Origin: Lachnospiraceae bacterium
GTDB lineage: Bacteria; Bacillota; Clostridia; Lachnospirales; Lachnospiraceae
Reading direction: 5' to 3'
Length of the DNA stretch: 59,555 bases
Assembly: GCA_017525525.1 (NCBI GenBank)
Contig: JAFXSQ010000004.1
Coordinates: 1-59,555, forward strand
Both the position numbers and the translations under genes were made by a program. Under the pieces are notes generated by a model. That model was given only the letters and a program-made list of their open reading frames with translations, ran no database searches and was not told the origin of the DNA. Below, piece after piece: positions 34,663-43,992 of this stretch; position 1 is the stretch's first letter; each line of letters begins with the position of its first letter.

Positions 34663-37600
34663 ATGCCGAATGGAGAACAGAACAAATCAGAACGTAAGGT
34701 TGTAAAGAGTGGTATCAAAACACAGACAGAGCACAAGGTGGCAGAAATGTTTCTGCAGGCAAACTCCGGCTGGTCGATGAAGGATCAATCCGCGAGACGG
34801 ATAATGGAGAGAGAGGCCCGTGATTTCTTTAACAGGATTGATGAACGCTACAGGAAGAGTGAAGCGGGAGGGGTACCGGCACTCGTTCCTGAGGGTGATT
34901 TCGCAAAGAAGTTTACGACTCCGAAGGAGCCGGAGCTTTCTTATAAGGACAGCAAAAAAAAGAGCGGTAAGATGAAGGAGGCGCGGGAAGCGCTTAAAAA
35001 GGAAAAACCATCTGCCGAGATGACTAAATACAGCGGCTACATTCTTCAGGTTTATGAGGAGAAGCGTGATGCCGAAGATGAGGAAGAAGCTCCTGAAATT
35101 GAAAAGAAAGAAATCTTCACTACGAAGATTAATCCGAACATTTTCAGACCGGATTATTTTGGAAAGAATTTTGAGTATGTATATGATCAGCTCAGGCATA
35201 TGCAGGACGTGATTGAAAAATTCTCACCCGTTGGCGGAGAATACGATACGCTTACCGAGGCTGAAAAGGCAGCGTATGACGTGCTTGTGAAAAACAACGA
35301 ACTTGCGATGATCTGCTTCCATAATGCACTTCGGGTTCATAATATTTACGGAGGGGACAAGAAGCTTATTGATTCGGGTTTAAACTTTGGATATTCTGTT
35401 ATACTCGATGTGCCTTATGATGAAACAAAGACACCCGAAGAGGGGGTGGAAGCCGCCATTAACGAATACGCCGCATTTATTGTTAAAAGCAATCCTGAGC
35501 TTACTGCAAAGGTTGCCGGGGATGTGGATAAGAGCGTTGCGTCAAAGCAGGGTGAGCTTGATGAAAGAATAAAGGATGCAAAGGCGCAGTGTACTCTATC
35601 GAAGGACAGAGACTATTACTATGCACAGACATACAGGGATGTTGAACAGTATTTAAATGCTTTGGATGACATGAAGCTTATGCGCTCATTAGGGATTGAT
35701 GCCCGTAGCGTAATGAAGGCTTTAGCTGATTTTATGAGTTATGCCGAGCTTCAAAAGGATTACCGGCTTAAGGCAGACGGGTTTGCAGACAGGATGCACA
35801 AATATATTGAGGCTTTCGGAGATCCTGCCTTATATTCGGGAGAAAACAAGGCTTACTATGATGAGCTGATGAGATTAAAGCAGGAAAACTATACCAGCCT
35901 TGTTATCTATAACAGACAGGTTGCAGAGCTTAAGATTATGCTTGACAACATACTCCTCGGAAACAAGGAAGAAAATGAAGTAACGAAGGCTCTGAAGGTA
36001 AAGTATAATATAAGCAAAGAGATTTCAAAGCAGGAGCGGGAGCAGAAGTCTGCTGAGTTTGTACCATCGGCTATGCTTGAGAAGGATGCATTATTAAAGA
36101 ATCAGCTGGGTAATATAGGCTTTAAGTCTGAGGAGGCGATGAACAAGGCGTTTGAGATAATCCGAAATGAACCCTTCAGAATGCTTCTTGAGGCGGGGCA
36201 GACCGAAAAGAATGAGGCATTAATCCTGATGATGATAGTTTTGCATAAGGAGCAGTTTGGCAAAGACAGTATAGAATTGACACATATAAGGGGCATAAAG
36301 ATTCCTGCGGCTGATCTCTCAAAGACAAGTGACGAAATCGCCTCTAAGATATTATCCGATATCACTAAAACTTATGTAAAGCCCGAACTTGACAGCTTTC
36401 TTAATGACGGACCGCTTTCTACAAAGAGTTATACAAAGGAAGAGCTTATTGCTGCACAGCCTGAGTTTTTGAAAAGGTATTATCAGGGTAGTGTATTCAA
36501 CAGACTTGATGAGGTTTCCGAGAGATTCTTTAAAAACGATGAACTGACTATAGGAGAGAGTATAAATAAACTGTTCGCGTATTACAAAAAAGAGGGAATC
36601 AGATCTATGATCCTTAATAATGATGCTCTTCTACAGCAGGCAAGGGCAGCAAGTCTGCTCTCCCTTGACCTGATCACAGAGAAGAGTGATAAAAGGCTTC
36701 TCATGCCTTTTGAGAAAAAGGCTTTGGAACAGGGGGCATACGGAAAAGGAAGCAGGGAAGAGCAGATCAAGGCTTTCGCAAGGGCTATGTACGAAACCGG
36801 AGTGCAGAGAAAGAAGCTTGCTATGGACGGACTCTGCAGGGATGAGAACGTGAAAGAATTCTATCGTCAGCTGGGAGGCACGACAAGGGTTCTGTCAAAG
36901 TCTCCTCATACGGTGGATGAGATGGTAAAAAAGGCTGAAAAGCTTGTACATGAGCGTATGCGGAGACTTGAGGAGCAGGGTGTACCTGAGGAGCTTCGTA
37001 CTGAGGATTATGTTGCAAAGCAGCTTTATAAAATGGCAGAAGGTGAAAAGGGTCAGGAGGATGTGGCTCTTGGACTTGCGGTTCATGAGAGGCTTATGAA
37101 TAATGAGTACAGGGTTGCCGGAGATGAAGGAAAAATACTTTCAGAGGCCTTCTTCAGATCGTTCGCTGCGCTGGACAGAGTAAAGACTGTGCGCTATATG
37201 GAGGAAAAGCCTTATGTGGATATGATGAGAAATCTCTCTGCGGGAGCTTATTTTGATAAAGATACTCCTAAGGAAGAGGTCGATAAGGCAAGAAAGATGA
37301 ATAAAAGCGGAATACGCACCTATTATGATCAGATGCGTGTTCATTATGAAATGTTAGAACAAAAGTATGGCTATGAGCTTCCTGACCTTCCGTGGATAGT
37401 CGCTCACCGTGATGAATGGCTTGAGGATTTCATTGGTTGTCAGGTTGACTTTAGGCTTATTACCAGGGATCCGTATGTTTTTAAGGAGAATACACCGGGT
37501 GACGCAAGGCTTCTTATGCTTGTTGACTTTTATAATCTTTACGGTGCTGTCCTGGACGGTTTTATACCCAGTGCCATAATGGGAGGGGCAGACTCATATG

Positions 37601-39156
37601 ATGCTATTCTTTCCATGGATCTTCTTTCGACCATACAGGACAGTAAGAATTATCTGATTGAGCATCCCCGGGACAAAGCGGCTAAAAAGGTTACCGCGGC
37701 AGATCTGGCGTTGATCAGAAAGAAAAGGAATCCTATAGCGGTTGAAGGAGCAAAGAAAGCTGCGACAGAGGTTTCTAAAAAGAAGAAGGCTGCGGCAAAG
37801 AAGGAAGATGAATTAAAGCTCGAAGAAGAAAGAAGGCTTAAAGCTGAAGATAGGAAAAAGAAAGCTGAGGAGAGAAGAAAGGCCGAGGAGGAAAGAAAAA
37901 AGAAGGAAGAGGAGAAAAAGAAGAGAGCTGAGGCCAGAAAGAAGAGGCTGGCTGAGGAGGCTGCGCAGAAAGAAGCGCAGAAAGAAGCGAAAAAGCCGAA
38001 AGAGACGGTAAAGCAAAAGGTAGAAGTGAAACCGGCAGAGACGGTAAAACAAAAGGTAGAAGTGAAACCGGCAGAGACGGTAAAGCAAAAGGCAGAAGTG
38101 AAACCGGCAGAGACGGTAAAACAAACAGTTAGCGGTTATGAGAAAAGAGAAACCGGCATAGAGCGCGTGAGAAATATTGTTTACAGCGGCTTAAGAGGTA
38201 TAGGTATGCTCAAACCTCAGAAGATGGCAGAATTTAAGGATCCGGATTATGTTATAGAATTTACGGATGATGTCTTTGTGGCAGGCGAGCTTGAAAGCGA
38301 TGTTACCGAGAAGAAGCTTTTTGGGAAGGATGGGGAACCGAAACTTGAACATGTTAAGCAGTCAAATCTGACAGACTGTTACCTGATTTCTACTCTTGCA
38401 GGCATGGTGATGAAAGATCCGGCGTACATAAAGAATATTCTCGTCAGGGATGATGAGAACCCCGAATATGCCCAGGTAAGGCTTTATGATCATAAAGGCG
38501 ATCCTCAGGTTATCAGGGTAAAGAAAACAAGGAGAAAAGATGATAAAAGGCAGCTTTGGATACAGATGGTTGAGAAGGCGGCCCTGGTCATGATAGGAAG
38601 CATGCAAACGCAAGACCAGAAAAAAATAAATGCTGCGATTATGAGGTATCCCAAGGAGGAAAAGAAGGATTGGAGAAAACCGGGCTTTATAAAGAATTCG
38701 GTTGAATTCTCAGAGCTTAATATGGGTGGCGAGATGCTGGCTTCCGAGGTTCTGCTCGGAATAGACGGTATGATGGACACAATCGGATCGGCGCTGAAAA
38801 AACTGGATGATAAGGAGGATGAGAATGACATTATGGCAAGTGACATCCTAATAGGTGAAGCGCTCGAGTGGAGTAAAAGAGGGAAAATAGTCACTGCTTC
38901 AACTGACAGAGTTGATTTTGGAGGAGTTGATCATCCTCTTAAGGACATATTAAGACCTACTCACGTATACCTTATTTTGGGTGATGGTGATGTGATAAAC
39001 GGCAGAAAGACAGTAAGGGTTCGTGATCCTTACATGGATATGGGAAACGAGGGCGTGTATGACATAACATATGAAGATTTTGCAAGATTCTTTAAGGATG
39101 TGTACACCTCGGGCATTCCCATGGGGACAAAAAGCAAAGATGGATTTAGCATGTAG
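34663..39156 (+). CDS. Giant protein with a C-terminal calpain-like cysteine protease domain
   Basis: 1497 aa; GGGAGG precedes the ATG by 8 bases. There is no signal peptide or TM helix. Residues ~1-1020 are mostly helical with no family I recognise. Residues ~1027-1113 are a highly charged coiled coil (KAEERRKAEEERKKKEEEKK), and ~1114-1155 are 12-residue repeats PAETVKQKVEVK. The last ~280 residues resemble calpain/C2 proteases: KQSNLTDCYLISTLAGM puts a nucleophile at Cys1239 (calpain: QGxLGDCW), RPTHVYLIL gives His1434, and VRDPYMD gives Asp1455 where calpains have Asn. A cleaving C-terminus on a large helical body resembles effector toxins. It heads a six-gene block. Confidence 0.8.
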   Translation: MPNGEQNKSERKVVKSGIKTQTEHKVAEMFLQANSGWSMKDQSARRIMEREARDFFNRIDERYRKSEAGGVPALVPEGDFAKKFTTPKEPELSYKDSKKKSGKMKEAREALKKEKPSAEMTKYSGYILQVYEEKRDAEDEEEAPEIEKKEIFTTKINPNIFRPDYFGKNFEYVYDQLRHMQDVIEKFSPVGGEYDTLTEAEKAAYDVLVKNNELAMICFHNALRVHNIYGGDKKLIDSGLNFGYSVILDVPYDETKTPEEGVEAAINEYAAFIVKSNPELTAKVAGDVDKSVASKQGELDERIKDAKAQCTLSKDRDYYYAQTYRDVEQYLNALDDMKLMRSLGIDARSVMKALADFMSYAELQKDYRLKADGFADRMHKYIEAFGDPALYSGENKAYYDELMRLKQENYTSLVIYNRQVAELKIMLDNILLGNKEENEVTKALKVKYNISKEISKQEREQKSAEFVPSAMLEKDALLKNQLGNIGFKSEEAMNKAFEIIRNEPFRMLLEAGQTEKNEALILMMIVLHKEQFGKDSIELTHIRGIKIPAADLSKTSDEIASKILSDITKTYVKPELDSFLNDGPLSTKSYTKEELIAAQPEFLKRYYQGSVFNRLDEVSERFFKNDELTIGESINKLFAYYKKEGIRSMILNNDALLQQARAASLLSLDLITEKSDKRLLMPFEKKALEQGAYGKGSREEQIKAFARAMYETGVQRKKLAMDGLCRDENVKEFYRQLGGTTRVLSKSPHTVDEMVKKAEKLVHERMRRLEEQGVPEELRTEDYVAKQLYKMAEGEKGQEDVALGLAVHERLMNNEYRVAGDEGKILSEAFFRSFAALDRVKTVRYMEEKPYVDMMRNLSAGAYFDKDTPKEEVDKARKMNKSGIRTYYDQMRVHYEMLEQKYGYELPDLPWIVAHRDEWLEDFIGCQVDFRLITRDPYVFKENTPGDARLLMLVDFYNLYGAVLDGFIPSAIMGGADSYDAILSMDLLSTIQDSKNYLIEHPRDKAAKKVTAADLALIRKKRNPIAVEGAKKAATEVSKKKKAAAKKEDELKLEEERRLKAEDRKKKAEERRKAEEERKKKEEEKKKRAEARKKRLAEEAAQKEAQKEAKKPKETVKQKVEVKPAETVKQKVEVKPAETVKQKAEVKPAETVKQTVSGYEKRETGIERVRNIVYSGLRGIGMLKPQKMAEFKDPDYVIEFTDDVFVAGELESDVTEKKLFGKDGEPKLEHVKQSNLTDCYLISTLAGMVMKDPAYIKNILVRDDENPEYAQVRLYDHKGDPQVIRVKKTRRKDDKRQLWIQMVEKAALVMIGSMQTQDQKKINAAIMRYPKEEKKDWRKPGFIKNSVEFSELNMGGEMLASEVLLGIDGMMDTIGSALKKLDDKEDENDIMASDILIGEALEWSKRGKIVTASTDRVDFGGVDHPLKDILRPTHVYLILGDGDVINGRKTVRVRDPYMDMGNEGVYDITYEDFARFFKDVYTSGIPMGTKSKDGFSM
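38002..38127 (+). repeat. 36-bp tandem repeat inside the calpain-like gene
   Basis: Unit starts at 38002, 38038, 38074 and 38110 (GAGACGGTAAARCAAAAGG...), coding PAETVKQKVEVK linkers. Three near-identical units plus a partial one; copy number could vary. Confidence 0.85.
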
Positions 39157-39185
39157 TATACTACGGGAAGGACGGTGAGAGCGTT

Positions 39186-39563
39186 ATGAGGACTCAGGAA
39201 GAGCGGATAATGCTCATGCACAGCAGGGCAAAGGAAATAAGGATTGAACACGACCGTGCTGTCCGGCGCGTGTTAGGAGTTGTATCGATAATGCTCTTTG
39301 TCTGCTTGGTGGGCCTGACTACCGTATTAAGCGGTGTGGGACATGGTATAGCCGATACCTACGCCGCAGGCGCATCAATGCTTGCCGACAGTGTTGGCGG
39401 TTATGTGCTTGTTGCGGTTATCGCATTTGTTTTAGGAGTTTTGGTAACTGTCATTATAAAGGATTATGTTTGGAAAAAAGCAGATAAGAGCAATGCCGGA
39501 GAAGTGCTTGGAGAAAAAAAGGAGGAAGAGCAAAATGTTGTGCAGTATCACACGGATAAATGA
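39186..39563 (+). CDS. Small two-TM membrane protein
   Basis: 125 aa. A charged N-end (RTQEERIMLMHSRAKEIRIE) precedes TM1 (~30-50, VLGVVSIMLFVCLVGLTTVL). A short loop then TM2 (~72-93, YVLVAVIAFVLGVLVTVII), and a charged tail that overlaps the next gene by 29 bases. GGACGGTGAGAG is a modest ribosome site. No recognised family. Its position between the calpain-like protein and the GNAT-like genes could suit a membrane partner, an anchor or an immunity factor; I cannot tell which. Confidence 0.75.
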   Translation: MRTQEERIMLMHSRAKEIRIEHDRAVRRVLGVVSIMLFVCLVGLTTVLSGVGHGIADTYAAGASMLADSVGGYVLVAVIAFVLGVLVTVIIKDYVWKKADKSNAGEVLGEKKEEEQNVVQYHTDK

Positions 39564-40443
39564 GACGAACTATAATTATTACCTTCCTATGTTTCCGGAT
39601 AATCTTGCGGAGCTTGCAGAGGAAGAAAATGTATTGCTTTTTGGTATAGAAAGCTTCGGCAGAGCAGCGGGTGCCGTCGTGGTGAGAATGGTATCCCTTG
39701 ACGCAGAGATAATATGGTTTTATGTGGATGAGAATCGTCGTGGAATGGGAATAGGCTCTGAGGGGCTGATGTGCCTAATGCAGCATATGAGATCGGATTA
39801 TGGCATGAGCAGTATCTCCATGGACATATACGCAGGTTCGAATAAAGCGTTAAAGAGACTGTTTGATGGGTTTCCTGTGCAGCGTATCAGCATTCCACAG
39901 AAGATTTATACTACAACACTGGGTTTTCTTCTGTCTTCGTCCAAACTCAAGAGAGGTAGTAAAAAATGTATTAGTTTGGCGGAACTTGACAGCAAAGGTT
40001 TAAATAATCTCTGCGGAGAGCTTATAAAGCGAGGCGAGGACCTTGTGGAAATGCCTATAATACCGGACGATTATCTCAAAAACCAGTCGGCTGTATTTAT
40101 GGAAAACGGTGTTGCAAAAGGTGTGATGCTCTTAAAGAAGCTGGAAGAGAAAATAGTAATATCACTGCTTGCTTCGTTTGCTTCAAATGTTGCTGCTATA
40201 ATGGATATGATGTGCTTTTGCGCCGAAAGATCAGAGCGTTTTGACAGTGGAACAAAGGTTACGGCTGCTTTGGTTGATGAGCGCATGGAGAGCGTGATAA
40301 GAAAGCTTCTTTCGGTGGAGGACGATGAAGGCTTTGAACAAAGCGAGAGAGTGTCACTTGACCTTTCGTATTTAGAAATAGCAGAGAGGGAAGCGCAGAG
40401 GATGATAGAGCTTTGGAAGTCACTGGATGAAAAAATCGCGTGA
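39535..40443 (+). CDS. GNAT-like acetyltransferase, first of a tandem pair
   Basis: 302 aa from the ATG at 39535 (AGGAGG 8 bases upstream). Residues ~1-115 look like a GNAT N-acetyltransferase: WFYVDENRRGMGIGSEGL contains the acetyl-CoA motif (RRGMGIG). The second half (~130-302) is unlike a plain GNAT and has a repeated beta/alpha layout, possibly a second, degenerate GNAT lobe. The substrate is unknown. Acetylation of a cluster protein would be speculation. The next gene is a diverged relative. Confidence 0.7.
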   Translation: MLCSITRINETNYNYYLPMFPDNLAELAEEENVLLFGIESFGRAAGAVVVRMVSLDAEIIWFYVDENRRGMGIGSEGLMCLMQHMRSDYGMSSISMDIYAGSNKALKRLFDGFPVQRISIPQKIYTTTLGFLLSSSKLKRGSKKCISLAELDSKGLNNLCGELIKRGEDLVEMPIIPDDYLKNQSAVFMENGVAKGVMLLKKLEEKIVISLLASFASNVAAIMDMMCFCAERSERFDSGTKVTAALVDERMESVIRKLLSVEDDEGFEQSERVSLDLSYLEIAEREAQRMIELWKSLDEKIA

Positions 40444-40515
40444 TTAAAGAATTGCTTTGTATGGACTTTGAATAATCGGGTTCAGGCTTGGATGATAAGG
40501 CAATGGAGGGTATTT

Positions 40516-41541
40516 ATGAACACCGGAATACTTGATGACGGATCGTTAAGCTCCAGATTAAAGGGCGACATATATTGGAAGAAGCAGAAGCTTATTCTCA
40601 GGGCTGAAGAGGCTACACAGAGGGAGAATAAGGCGAGAGCTCATTTTTATTCAAAATTTGCAGAGAGAGGCAGTTATGATGGACCGGGCTTATTTGAAGA
40701 AAACGTGCATTTTAGTGAAAGCTGTCTTTCTCCGACGCAAATATCCGCTTACTCGGAGCTTATACCTGAAAACTATGTATCTCAGATAAAGAATGCTTCC
40801 CTGAAGGTCACTGTGTATAAAAGGGAGGAAGAGTTCGCGGGACTTGCAATAACCGGAATACACAGCGGATGGCTGGAGATAGTGTGGGTGGCACTTCCGC
40901 AGGATAAACCGGACGGAGTGCATACGAAAGAATTGATGACTCATATAATCTTAAATGCGAAAGAATTCGGGGGGTATAAAGGAGTATTTGCCGAGCTTCA
41001 TATGTCTCCGGAGGAGAACAGGATGAAGGATATCCTTTCTGAAATCGGAATGGATATCATAGAGAAAAAGAACAACCTGTATGAGTTTAGAATACGGGAT
41101 ATGGAAAAGACAAAAACCCTTTTGGATGCTGCTGACAGAATCCCGTGCGTTCCGCTTCTGTTTTTGACGGACAGGGAGAAGGATGAAATTGAAAATATGC
41201 TGTATAACGAAGCAGGAAGTGTGCCGGTTCAGATGCCGGTACCATGGAGCAGTTTTCGGCAGGACCTGAGTCTCGTACATTATGATTCGGCAAAGAAGAC
41301 ATTGGGACTGATGCTTGTGTCGCAGGTGGGGGATTCGCTGGTTATCGATCTGCTCTATGGAAAAAATCCTATGATCACCGCGGCAATCCTCGGAACAGCT
41401 ATAAGGATGGCATCAGACGAGCTTCCCGCATCACAGAAGGTGCTTGTGCCAATCGTTTTAAGCGCTACAAGACCGATAGTGGAAAAACTTGCTCCGGATG
41501 CCACAAGAGAGGAGCTGGTAGAAGCGGTATTCAGATTTTAG
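40516..41541 (+). CDS. GNAT-like protein without the acetyl-CoA motif, second of the pair
   Basis: 341 aa from the ATG at 40516 (GGAGGG upstream); an ATG-less longer frame upstream is unlikely. Layout follows the previous protein: a beta segment LEIVWVALP, then a helix TKELMTHIILNAKEFGGYKG where RxxGxG/A would be expected, then ELHMSPEENRMKDILSEIGM. A second half with LVIDLLYGKNPMITAAILGTAIRMA also matches the previous protein's final part in style. Loss of the acetyl-CoA loop suggests a structural or regulatory role. I am moderately sure of the relationship. Confidence 0.65.
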   Translation: MNTGILDDGSLSSRLKGDIYWKKQKLILRAEEATQRENKARAHFYSKFAERGSYDGPGLFEENVHFSESCLSPTQISAYSELIPENYVSQIKNASLKVTVYKREEEFAGLAITGIHSGWLEIVWVALPQDKPDGVHTKELMTHIILNAKEFGGYKGVFAELHMSPEENRMKDILSEIGMDIIEKKNNLYEFRIRDMEKTKTLLDAADRIPCVPLLFLTDREKDEIENMLYNEAGSVPVQMPVPWSSFRQDLSLVHYDSAKKTLGLMLVSQVGDSLVIDLLYGKNPMITAAILGTAIRMASDELPASQKVLVPIVLSATRPIVEKLAPDATREELVEAVFRF

Positions 41542-41596
41542 ACGGGAGTGCTTACATATTGATCATACATCCATATAATTAATGAGAGGTAAAAAT

Positions 41597-43606
41597 ATGT
41601 GTACGAGTAATAATGTTCAACAAATGATTGATGGCGGACATCAGCCCGAATCAATCCGGATTCAAGTTCGAGCGACGGACAATCCGGCTAATCAGGTTGC
41701 CCCGCCTCCGGTGCCGGATCAGGTGCAGGTACAACACCGGCAACCGATACAGCAGACTCCGTCCGAAGCCTGGGTTAGAAATCTCGCGGCAATCGGACAA
41801 AATGTCGTGATAGATGACAGGCAGCTTGATGATGCTGCCGAAAGGGCAGATGCTGTAGTAAAAGAATTTGCTCCGCAGAGCGGTGTCGGACTGATCTCAA
41901 AGTGGAAAAGAAAAAGGGCATTTAAGGAAAAGAAAAAAATATACGATAGTCAGGCGGCTACGGACTGGAGAAGCCAAAGGAACGGTCAGCAGCCTGCACC
42001 GCCTGCAGCGCAGATGTCTTTTAGGAATCCGTCACAGCTTAATCCGGCCGAACGTGTCAAAATATATGACATGATGCATGAAGACATCGATTTTATGGGT
42101 TATACGGATGACAGAATCTTTGTGGATCGGTTTGATGTGCTATACAAAAAGCTTAAAATCTATGAACAGATACAGCAGGACCTCGAGGATCCGGCGTGGT
42201 CTGCACCGGGTGCCGAAGCTATATTGAGGGGATATCCGATGCTGGGGAGCTTTACACTTGAGGATGTGAAAGCAAGGGCAAGAGAGTGTGCGACAAGCAA
42301 GCAGTTCTATGAAGCGAAAATGGATCTGATTACCAATCCGTTTTATCTTATACTCAGAAAATCGGATACACATGATCTTGGTGGTCAGGAGCTTGATGAT
42401 AAGATCCGAGATCTTTCGACCGCGAGTCCCGCGCTTTCGGAATATCTGAGTATTATGCGCAGACTGAAAGCCCTTGAGGCGAATGGAATAAAAAGAAAGC
42501 ACGCTGATTATGCGGCGCTTTACAAAACAGAGGTTGCTGACGGGCTTGACAAGCATTTAAAGGGGCATTTTGCCGTAGGAACCGTTCGCAAATCTTTGTC
42601 GGTTACCGGTCCGAAGTATGATATGGGCTTCTATGAAGTGAAGGCAAAGGACCGTAACTCCGAAAAAGAAGAAGACAGAAAGTTTAAGCAGGATACATCC
42701 CTGAATCATGAAGGAAGCCTGGAACTTGAAGCCGGGTTAACACTCACCGCGGTTGAGGGAAGTATAGAGAAAACCACTGAAGACGGTCGTGGTAAGGCGA
42801 GCGCAGACATTCAGGTGGGTGAGGTCAAGGTTTATGGTAAAATCGGAGCCTCAGTATTCTCGGATGTATTTAAGGAAAAGAAAAAAGATTCTGACGAAGA
42901 GACAAAAACAGATCTTACATCAGCTTATGTCGGAATTGAGGCCGGTGCATCGGCAACAGGCGTTAAGGCGAAGGGTTCGGCAAGTTTTGATAGCAAAATC
43001 AAATGGTATAACCGTATTAAAAATGATAAGGCAAGAAATGCTCTTTCGCAGATCAAGTTTTTGGGTGTCAGTGTTACGGCAAGCGGTGAAGCGTTCAAGG
43101 CTAGCGCGACCGCGTCTGCAAAAGCAGGAAAATTCGTAGACAAAAAGGAAAAGGATGATGTATTGGTTGAAGGAGCTGCTATTAAGGCGGGCGTCTCAGC
43201 TTCCTTGCTTTCGGGAAAGATAAAAGGCGAGATAACATTTATGGGTGTAAAGATCGGGTTGTCGGTTACCGGCAATGTCGGAAGCGTCGGCGCATCGGTT
43301 GGCTTAAAGGCAAAAGGCGGCAGGATAGGAGCGTCTCTTTCCGCTAACCTCGGAGTAGGTGCCAAGCTTGGTTTTTACATAGATGCGAGTGCATGGGTTT
43401 CGCTGTTTAAGGACGTTATTGCTGAACAAACTGCTGATATGCGTGAGTCGATAAAGAAGTCTCTTGACCAAGCATTTGAAGGAGCGAAAAAGGATTTCAA
43501 AAGGTCGATGGATGAGATTCAAGGCTACGCCGGTCAGATGGCGGATTATCTGAGCGATAAGATGTCTCGAGTGAAACGGCTGTTCAGAAGAAATGCAGTA
43601 AGATAA
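41597..43606 (+). CDS. Protein with long Gly/Ala-rich beta-patterned region
   Basis: 669 aa from the ATG at 41597 (AGAGG 7 bases upstream). N-terminal ~1-75 is Pro/Gln-rich and disordered-looking, followed by a basic stretch (KWKRKRAFKEKKK) and helical ~130-360. Residues ~370-600 alternate small and polar residues in strand-like units (GASATGVKAKGSASFDSK, GLSVTGNVGSVGASVGLKAK, GASLSANLGVGAKLGF), the style of central stalks in polymorphic toxins. The last ~65 residues form an amphipathic helix (SIKKSLDQAFEGAKKDFKRS). No signal peptide. The family is unknown; an effector-like or pore-like nature is inferred from pattern and from the DUF4176-like neighbour. Confidence 0.75.
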   Translation: MCTSNNVQQMIDGGHQPESIRIQVRATDNPANQVAPPPVPDQVQVQHRQPIQQTPSEAWVRNLAAIGQNVVIDDRQLDDAAERADAVVKEFAPQSGVGLISKWKRKRAFKEKKKIYDSQAATDWRSQRNGQQPAPPAAQMSFRNPSQLNPAERVKIYDMMHEDIDFMGYTDDRIFVDRFDVLYKKLKIYEQIQQDLEDPAWSAPGAEAILRGYPMLGSFTLEDVKARARECATSKQFYEAKMDLITNPFYLILRKSDTHDLGGQELDDKIRDLSTASPALSEYLSIMRRLKALEANGIKRKHADYAALYKTEVADGLDKHLKGHFAVGTVRKSLSVTGPKYDMGFYEVKAKDRNSEKEEDRKFKQDTSLNHEGSLELEAGLTLTAVEGSIEKTTEDGRGKASADIQVGEVKVYGKIGASVFSDVFKEKKKDSDEETKTDLTSAYVGIEAGASATGVKAKGSASFDSKIKWYNRIKNDKARNALSQIKFLGVSVTASGEAFKASATASAKAGKFVDKKEKDDVLVEGAAIKAGVSASLLSGKIKGEITFMGVKIGLSVTGNVGSVGASVGLKAKGGRIGASLSANLGVGAKLGFYIDASAWVSLFKDVIAEQTADMRESIKKSLDQAFEGAKKDFKRSMDEIQGYAGQMADYLSDKMSRVKRLFRRNAVR

Positions 43607-43626
43607 ATTGAAAGGAGAATAATAAA

Positions 43627-43932
43627 ATGTATAAGGATTTATTGCCGATTGGCTCAATAGTAGTATTAAAGGGAGGAAATGTAAAGCTTATGATCACCGG
43701 AAGGATTCTGTCCGATGACAAGCTGGAGGAGGTCTACGATTATGTAGGATGCATATATCCTATTGGTATTACGGCTGACGATGAGCAGTACTTCTTTAAC
43801 CGTGACGGAATAGAGAACGTATTGTTCATAGGATATCAGGATGAGGATGAGCTTACCTTAAGGAAAGAGGTATTTGATAAGCTCGGTGCGTTAAAGATGC
43901 AGGACGGAGAGATAGTTTCGGCAGAGGAGTAA
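43627..43932 (+). CDS. DUF4176-like small protein
   Basis: 101 aa; AAAGGAG 9 bases before the ATG. The opening LLPIGSIVVLKGGNVKLMI, the YDYVGCIYPIGI segment and FNRDGIENVLFIGYQDEDE match my memory of the DUF4176 family, which is encoded next to LXG-type and other type VII secretion effectors in Firmicutes. The function is not established; a chaperone or accessory role is assumed. It closes the cluster and a strong terminator follows. Confidence 0.75.
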   Translation: MYKDLLPIGSIVVLKGGNVKLMITGRILSDDKLEEVYDYVGCIYPIGITADDEQYFFNRDGIENVLFIGYQDEDELTLRKEVFDKLGALKMQDGEIVSAEE

Positions 43933-43947
43933 TTATAACAATCTTTT

Positions 43948-43992
43948 AAAGGCGGCAATGGGTTAATAAACCTGTTGCCGCCTTTACTTTTC
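43948..43992 (+). terminator. Rho-independent terminator closing the cluster
   Basis: AAAGGCGGCA (43948-43957) pairs with TGCCGCCTTT (43976-43985), extended by GGTT/AACC inside the loop, followed by ACTTTTC. Confidence 0.85.

Noticed and set aside
37813-38124. 103-codon - strand frame rich in Phe, Leu and Arg
   Set aside because: Antisense of the charged coiled coil and 36-bp repeats in the calpain-like gene.
34663-43932. Prophage or integrative element
   Set aside because: No integrase, terminase, capsid, relaxase or attachment repeats were seen, and codon style resembles neighbours.
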